Under the pieces are notes generated by a model that saw nothing but the letters and a program-made list of their open reading frames with translations, was not told where the DNA came from and made no database searches. From positions 558,001-622,000 of the forward strand of contig BDSL01000011.1 of the NCBI GenBank assembly GCA_003116995.1: a stretch of DNA of 64,000 bases, written 5' to 3'. Source of the stretch: Yamagishiella unicocca (Eukaryota; Chlorophyta; Chlorophyceae; Chlamydomonadales; Volvocaceae). Position numbers and translations under genes: made by a program. Shown piece after piece: positions 58,601 through 64,000 of this stretch. Numbering within the stretch: position 1 is the first letter of the stretch; each line of letters begins with the position of its first letter.

Positions 58601-59428
58601 GGCCCCGGTCGGTGGAAAAATTGATGCAATGGACCACCACAAGAGACGGCACGGTTACTCTGGGTAGTGGCCTTTGGCCTTTCGACGGACAGCAGAAGAG
58701 CACTCATGGAGTTTAGACGGAGAAGGCCTGCACGGCGCGGTGCAGTCTCACCGGTAGTAGAAGCCCACTCCTGCCCCGTAACCGGGCATCATGACCACGG
58801 GCGGGTCGGCGGAGGCGGGGCCGCCCGAGAGGGTATGCAAGTAGTCCTCCTTGCCGGGACCCACCGGCACGTCGCTTGCATGCATTGGGCCGCCCACCCT
58901 GCGACACGAACCCCGGGGAATGGAACGGGGGGAAGGTTGACCCATGCCCATGTATGGAAACGACAGGGGGGCGTGAACGGTGGCCATGTCCATGTTCAGG
59001 CGTCGCCCAACCCAACGCCGTCCGGCCGGCGCTGCCTCCGTCTGGATCCAGCTGGATCGCCCTGCGGCATCCAGGGTTAAAATGCGACTCCCTTGCGGCT
59101 GCCGGCCCGGCACCCCGCCGCCCCTGCCTCAGGCACCTACCCGGGGAACAGGCGCAGTACCCGGTACTCCGAGTCCCTCCCCTCCTGCCGCGATGTCTGC
59201 CGCCAGCGAGTGAACTTCGTCCACCTGCGGCGGCAGCAGCAAGCACCGTCGTTTGGGCGCCCTCAACGTCGGGGTTACGGTACCAGCTGCAGCATGCTTG
59301 CATGGAAACGAACATGCAGTGGACTGGATGCTAGGCTACGAGGCGGTGACGCAGTCTGCGCGCGTTGTGGCGGGCTCCACATACCAAGGGACGGCAGACG
59401 CCGGAGTCTCCGCGTTGTTCCCGTCCAT
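55653..59428 (-). CDS. ABHD5/CGI-58-like alpha/beta hydrolase
   Basis: Relative of Arabidopsis At4g24160 and human CGI-58: lipid-droplet or phospholipid-homeostasis hydrolases with reported lysophosphatidate acyltransferase activity. Ten exons: 59385-59428, 59141-59224, 58752-58898, 58363-58540, 58054-58149, 57634-57820, 57100-57179, 56560-56664, 56192-56323, 55653-55922. They give 440 residues. The short first exon joins in frame to read VPWWTKFTRW, matching the N-terminal Trp pair of plant homologues. Visible are the oxyanion [18 protein letters not shown], nucleophile elbow [31 protein letters not shown], triad Asp in FIYGKHDWM and His in [10 protein letters not shown], which is also the HX4D acyltransferase motif. 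The catalytic Ser is present, unlike mammalian CGI-58. The Ala/Glu/Gly-rich tail of about 70 residues is not conserved. Confidence 0.93.
56690..56806. repeat. 13-bp minisatellite in the hydrolase intron
   Basis: About nine copies of GGAACCGGCAGTT/GGAACCGGCAATT alternate, in the intron between the [11 protein letters not shown] and HALRHLL exons. Confidence 0.95.
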
Positions 59429-60211
59429 GGCTACTGCGTGGAGGCTGCTATTCTGAGTGCAATATGCTAGAGCTCCGGCTCCGGCCCCAGTTCCGGGTCC
59501 TGTCGGAGAGCCCGCTCGAATGTGGAGGCTCTGGAAGCTGAAATAGGTGGGAATCCAAAGCACGATGCAATACCAGGGTTGTTAGGCGGTGCAGCTGCTT
59601 AGTTACGGGCGCTGAAACAATCCTGAGGGTAACACGAGGCTGGAAGTGAAGTCGTTAGGCAAATCTTCACCTGAAACGCGGCCTTAGCGGAGCGTTGGAC
59701 CGAGGCAATGGACGCCGCAGCAATACCGCCGCTGAGGCCAGCCACAGACCCACGGCCGTTCTAAGTCGCCTGGAACCTTGCTTCAGGCCGCTCGTGGATG
59801 CAGGTGTTCGTATCTGATGGCTACGCTAAGTTGGTCGGGCAACGGTCATGCCGAGTCACAGAAATCCAAGTAGTCGCATAAAAGCTTTTAGTTAAAGAAG
59901 GGTCTAAAGTAAAATTGAGTTAGTCCAGCAGGGAAGTTACGGCATCGACAGCGAAGAAGCGAGAAGGCGCGTCATGGCGTCAACCCTGGACGCGTATACA
60001 TGAATTTGCCCCGGTTGAACACAACGGGTGCCCAATTACGACGTTACTGTTTGCATCATTCGCACATTTGGCGAAGATTCGGAACCCTGCACCCTGGCGC
60101 CTTTCAAGTGCTCGTCCCACACCGGCATGCTCCTGCTGTAGCCTGTAGGATAGCACCACTATCTACTCAAGTATCAGTCGCTGGACATATTCTAAACTTT
60201 TTCATTGAACG
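59429..60211. promoter_or_regulatory. Divergent intergenic region, hydrolase / VTT protein
   Basis: About 0.78 kb between two genes transcribed outward, so it holds both promoters. A plus-strand open frame at 60000-60269 overlaps the next start in another frame and shows no motif. Confidence 0.5.
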
Positions 60212-62171
60212 ATGCTCGCTTCCTCTCGCGTCATACACACTTGCGGCCCATCCCATCTCAGTGACCTGATAAAAGTTCCAAGCTTGCGTCCACAATACCC
60301 GCAAAGATTCCAATTGCATTGTGTAGGTGCTATCCATGACAGTTTGGGATCTCGGCGACGGCCATTCGACGGCCCAAGCCGAACAATAGCGTGCAATCCG
60401 AAGCAGCAGGAATCTCTGCAGCTAGCCAGCGCGTGTCCCCATGCCAGCGCAAGCGGATGCGTCAACGAAATGCCGATGATTACGTTGACAACTGCGTTTG
60501 CCGTTGGGTCGCTGGCGCTCTTACTCGACGCTAGGAGCGCTGAGGCCATATCGCTTTCGGGGCTTGCTGATACGGCGGTTGAGGCAGTGGCATCATCGGG
60601 CTGGCTTGGGCCGGCGGTGTTCGTTGTGCTGTACGCCGCGGCCACCGTGCTGCTGTTCCCAGCGTCCGTGCTGACGCTGGCAGCGGGCGCTCTTTTCGGT
60701 ACGTATATGCGGGTCTGCAGTTGGTTCGCGAAATGCAGGACGGTAGGCATATACGCGTGGGGCCCCGGTGTGGGGCTACATGCACAAAAGCGTGAGACGG
60801 TTTAAGATTTGTACGGTTAGTACAGTAGCAATATGTTGCGCGCGCGATCGGGCCATACCCTGCGTGCATGGCGCATTGAAAGCGTATTAACACGCATGTA
60901 CTACTCGGCTATGTGTTAAGCGCACCATGCATGGCTTGCAGGCCCGAATCCCTAACGCACACCCCACGACCGACCCATGGTGCCAAGGTGGTGTGCAGCA
61001 GTCGTTTGCCTTTGCCTATCTCCCTGCGCAAAGCTGCCCACGAAACCCTACCAATAAATGCCCTTGCTCCATTCGTTCAGCATCGAATTCACACTATGCA
61101 TAAAAAAATCACCACACTATATACGTGCGCTGCCCGCTCGTTCATCCTCGACCTACAACGCACGTTCGTTGCCACTCTTCTCCCGCTCCTTCCCCTTCGC
61201 CCATGCAATTGTGGTTTCAGGACCCCTAGCCGGCACAGCCCTGGTGTCCCTGGCGTCAACCACGGGTGCCACGTGTGCCTTCCTGGTTTCACGCTACCTG
61301 GCCAGACCCTGGGTTGAGCAGAAGATTGCAGGTACAGGTGCCAGCGCGAAAGGTCGATAGCGGAACTGTGGGAAGAGGCCCCTCGCTGTTGTCGTGTAGC
61401 GTAAATGTTGTAGCCGTGTTTTCATCTACACGCGACTGCCCTCAGCCGCAATTCCTCCTAATTTTGGTGATTGGTTTCATTACCCGCCACAGTTTCTTGT
61501 TCCAAGATAGCCAGCGCAAAAGGGATTGCAGCATCAAAAATGGCATCCAGGCTGGGCGCTGAGTGTGGCTCCCGGGAGCTACGGACTTCCGCAGGGACCT
61601 TTCGTAAAGAACGCCTGCGTGCGTCGCACCCTTACCCCCCCCCCCACGTATCACACAAGTGCACCCCTTGCCCATGGCTGTGACCTATCCATGATGCAGG
61701 CCTTCCGCGCTTCAAGGCCGTGTTGACAGGAGTCGCCGCAAACGGGCCCTGGGTTGTCTTTTTGCTCCGCTTATCTCCGCTTGTGCCGTTCAACCTTCTC
61801 AACTATGCGCTCGGCTTGACGCCCGTGGCAGTCGTACCTTATGTGGCGGCTTCGTGGGCGGGGATGCTGCCGGGCACATTCGCCTACGTGTACTTGGGAG
61901 GCGCTGGCAAGGCGGCGGTGGACGCAGCGGCAAACGGCGGCTCAACAACCGACGTGTCCAAGCTGGTCCTTTACGGTACGAAGCTCAGCAACCTGGGCGC
62001 GTGCTTACACGTTTGGTCTGTCTTGCCTTCGCAAGCGAGACTCTGTTTGCTTTATTTGCAGGTGTGGGGGCAGTGGCAACCATCTTGGCGACTAAGGCTA
62101 TCAGCAGCGCTGCCACTAAGGCGCTAGACGAGCAAGATGCTGGAGTGAAAGACACAGACGTGAAGTTGTGA
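60212..62171 (+). CDS. VTT-domain (TVP38/TMEM64/DedA-type) membrane protein
   Basis: Polytopic protein of the SNARE-associated/VTT family, whose members act in lipid scrambling and membrane trafficking. Four exons: 60212-60698, 61221-61331, 61700-61975, 62062-62171. They give 327 residues. The first 85 or so residues are Ser/Arg/His-rich and poorly acidic, perhaps an organelle transit peptide. Hydrophobic stretches follow from about residue 90. Family motifs are VLLFPASVLTLAAGALFG (147-163), GTALVSLASTTGATCAFLVS and RYL, then FLLRLSPLVPFNLLNYALGL and SWAGMLPGTFAYVYLGGAG. The arrangement fits cyanobacterial and plastid-type VTT proteins. The start is the first ATG of the frame; ATG 60470 (MPMITLTT) is an alternative if the leader is not translated. 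Confidence 0.92.
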
Positions 62172-63712
62172 TGCAATCCAGTGCACGGCGCTGAGCATAA
62201 TGACGTGTGGTGTTCTGAACATGGCAGGGGATGTCACGTATACGTATGGTATGGTATACCCACGGTCTGCATTCGGCTTCATGGTGCATGACAGTTGGCT
62301 TGAGGGCTGCCTGAGTTGCCCTTAATTCACCCAAAGGGGATTGAAAACACCGCATTTGGTCGACTATCGGCGTCTTTCGTTATGCTTTGGTGCTTGCGTA
62401 GTATATGTTGCGCATGCGCGTATAAGGGGCCGATAAATAGCTTGGCAGGCCCTGCAGCGCGATCGTCAGATTGGGGCGGTTGCCGACGGTTATCATAAAA
62501 ACGCCATTGATTTCACATGATTAATGTATACGAGCTGCACAGATACCATCGTTCATAGACCGGCATATACATGCAATGCAGTGTTTGCCATTGTTCAACC
62601 AGAACTTAGCGCGATTGCCAACGATTTTCCACAACTGGTAAACGCCAAGTCAGCTCCTGGCCAATTGGACTTCATGCGCGGCCCGTTGCATAGCCTTGCG
62701 TCGCCAGGCCAAAACACCGGCGTCGGGGCTTTTCAGTGTCATGTGATGCACCCGATGGCTCCATATGGCTCTGCTTCCCAATTGCCAATTTCCGTATCGG
62801 GGCTTTTCAGTGTCATGCGATGCACCCGATGGCTCCCAGTTACCAATTTCCGTTTCTTTCGCCCCTTTTAGTTGTTGTAACTGTTTTTAGTGTCCGGCAA
62901 TGTGCCGGGTGGTTTGACCTTTTGGTCTGGAGCCCACTGTTACAAGTGCTATTACTACCGGCGCGCATCGGCGGCCCATATCCTTTCTGTACGCTTTTCA
63001 TTTAGAGTGGTTGAAACCCCAAACAATGATTTTGTGGCCTGTGCCACGCGACACGCAACAATTCGTTAGGGACCAACAACTACACAACGGAAAAAGCAAT
63101 GCGATGAAACCAATTTGCAATAACACAGGTGAGAAACACGCTCTTCAAACGTCTGGAACCTAGTGCAACATAAACTTCCAGCAACACGGGTAGGCACGGT
63201 GTGGGGTTGTTAAGACCGAGCTGCCGATAATCCAGCGGCTTGTTACGTGTCAACAGTCCACAAGTTGAATCGTAAAAACATGACGGATATTAAGCGTCGC
63301 TGAAACCATTCAAGGGGCAAGGCGTAGGCCGTGATGAACGCATCATTCGAGCTGAGGCCACGGTGACGATGCACAGGTTGGAGCTAGGCTATCGTGTCAG
63401 TGACCCTTGGGTCAGTGACGCTCAGGCACAGCCATGTACGGTCTAGTGGGTCGTGTCTCGCTACCTGTTTCGGTGTGCATGGCTATGGTCGGCGCTGTCC
63501 GTACAGTCCGAACACTCCTAAGAGACACGGCAAGGAGCTAAGAAAAACGCACGACAGACAGCGACAGAAGAGGAAATCAAAGGACGAACAATATTCAAAA
63601 TGCACCCACAGGACGGAGGATGAGCACAATCCACAATACTCCTGACAGCGCCCCAAACCCCCAGCGCGCGGACTGCCGTACAGCGCGTGATGAGTCGGCC
63701 CCACAGCTCGCA
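62172..63712. other. Intergenic region at right end, with local duplication
   Basis: No gene recognised. A 72-bp imperfect tandem duplication (about 62726-62860) repeats GGGGCTTTTCAGTGTCATG and GATGCACCCGATGGCTCC. Directly after it comes a copy of the dispersed GGTCTGG(A/G)(A/G)CCCACTGT repeat (62868-62960). Confidence 0.6.
62726..62960 (+). repeat. 72-bp tandem duplication plus dispersed repeat copy 3
   Basis: Two copies of a segment starting GGGGCTTTTCAGTGTCATG are followed by GTGTCCGGCAATGTGCCG and GGTCTGGAGCCCACTGTTAC. The latter are the shared 3' half of the repeat seen in the GT77-B introns. Confidence 0.7.
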
Positions 63713-63835
63713 TCACATCCAGTTGGCCACCGAGGGGACGTCCCCGGACCAAACCACACTCGTGGCCACGGTTTCATTCGTGAGCGGGTTGCGGCCGGTG
63801 AGCGTGATTTCCGTGGCGCCAAAGCGGAGCTCCGC
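63713..63835 (-). CDS. Possible terminal exon of a gene extending past the right edge
   Basis: After a CAG acceptor (63836-63838, GCTCGCGGCAG) a 40-codon open frame reads AELRFGATEITLTGRNPLTN and ends SVANWM before TGA (63713-63715). Its composition is more protein-like than the surrounding frames, but there is no family assignment and only one splice site to judge. It could be chance. Confidence 0.25.
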   Translation of the reverse strand, partial: AELRFGATEITLTGRNPLTNETVATSVVWSGDVPSVANWM

Positions 63836-64000
63836 CTGCCGCGAGCCGAACGAATGTTTGGGCGATGGGTTGGGCGGGACTCAGCAGATGTTGCCGCACG
63901 ACTTCAGGCATAATACATAAGTGCCACCGCAACGGTTTGCAGAGGGAGCACATATTGCCTAACTAGGCACCTGACATATAGGCCTTATTTGTTTGCCTAA

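Noticed and set aside
60000..60269. 89-codon frame overlapping the VTT gene start
   Set aside because: It is in another frame, with no motif, and is explained as 5' UTR or leader sequence.

Overview
The window looks like nuclear DNA of a chlamydomonadalean (volvocine) green alga. It is GC-rich. Genes have many short GT–AG introns, usually with GTGAG or GTGGG donors. Introns are full of minisatellites. The proteins are plant or algal types: XEG113-like GT77 glycosyltransferases, a plant-type FNR-like oxidoreductase and a peroxisomal copper amine oxidase. I inferred all splice models by eye from consensus sites, reading-frame continuity, family motifs and paralogue comparison. I ran no search.

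Layout. 1-12318 is a 142-bp satellite array of about 63 copies. It is split at 2806-6139 by a 3.33-kb element with 14-bp terminal inverted repeats and a 5-bp target duplication. That element carries a broken Dam-like adenine methyltransferase. 12319-13270 holds a second, longer-period tandem repeat. 14700-20881 (-) is a copper amine oxidase ending in the peroxisomal signal SKL. 22152-27290 (+) is Notchless (NLE1), a WD40 ribosome-assembly factor. 28705-50444 holds four XEG113-like GT77 glycosyltransferase paralogues: A, B and C on the minus strand and D on the plus strand. C and D share a 260-bp divergent promoter. 51806-54158 (+) is a chloroplast-type FAD/NAD(P)-binding oxidoreductase. 55653-59428 (-) is an ABHD5/CGI-58-like alpha/beta hydrolase. 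60212-62171 (+) is a VTT-domain (TVP38/DedA-type) membrane protein. The last 1.8 kb is mostly intergenic, with one possible terminal exon of a gene running off the right edge.

How the genes relate. The GT77 cluster probably serves arabinosylation of hydroxyproline-rich cell-wall or flagellar glycoproteins. It shows tandem and inverted duplication, intron gain or loss and gene-conversion-like tracts. The other genes are unrelated housekeeping or metabolic loci: peroxisomal amine catabolism, 60S assembly, plastid redox, lipid homeostasis and membrane trafficking. The left 13 kb is repeat-dominated, and part of it (about 8.6-9.9 kb) looks like a collapsed assembly consensus. No tRNA, rRNA or CRISPR array was seen.
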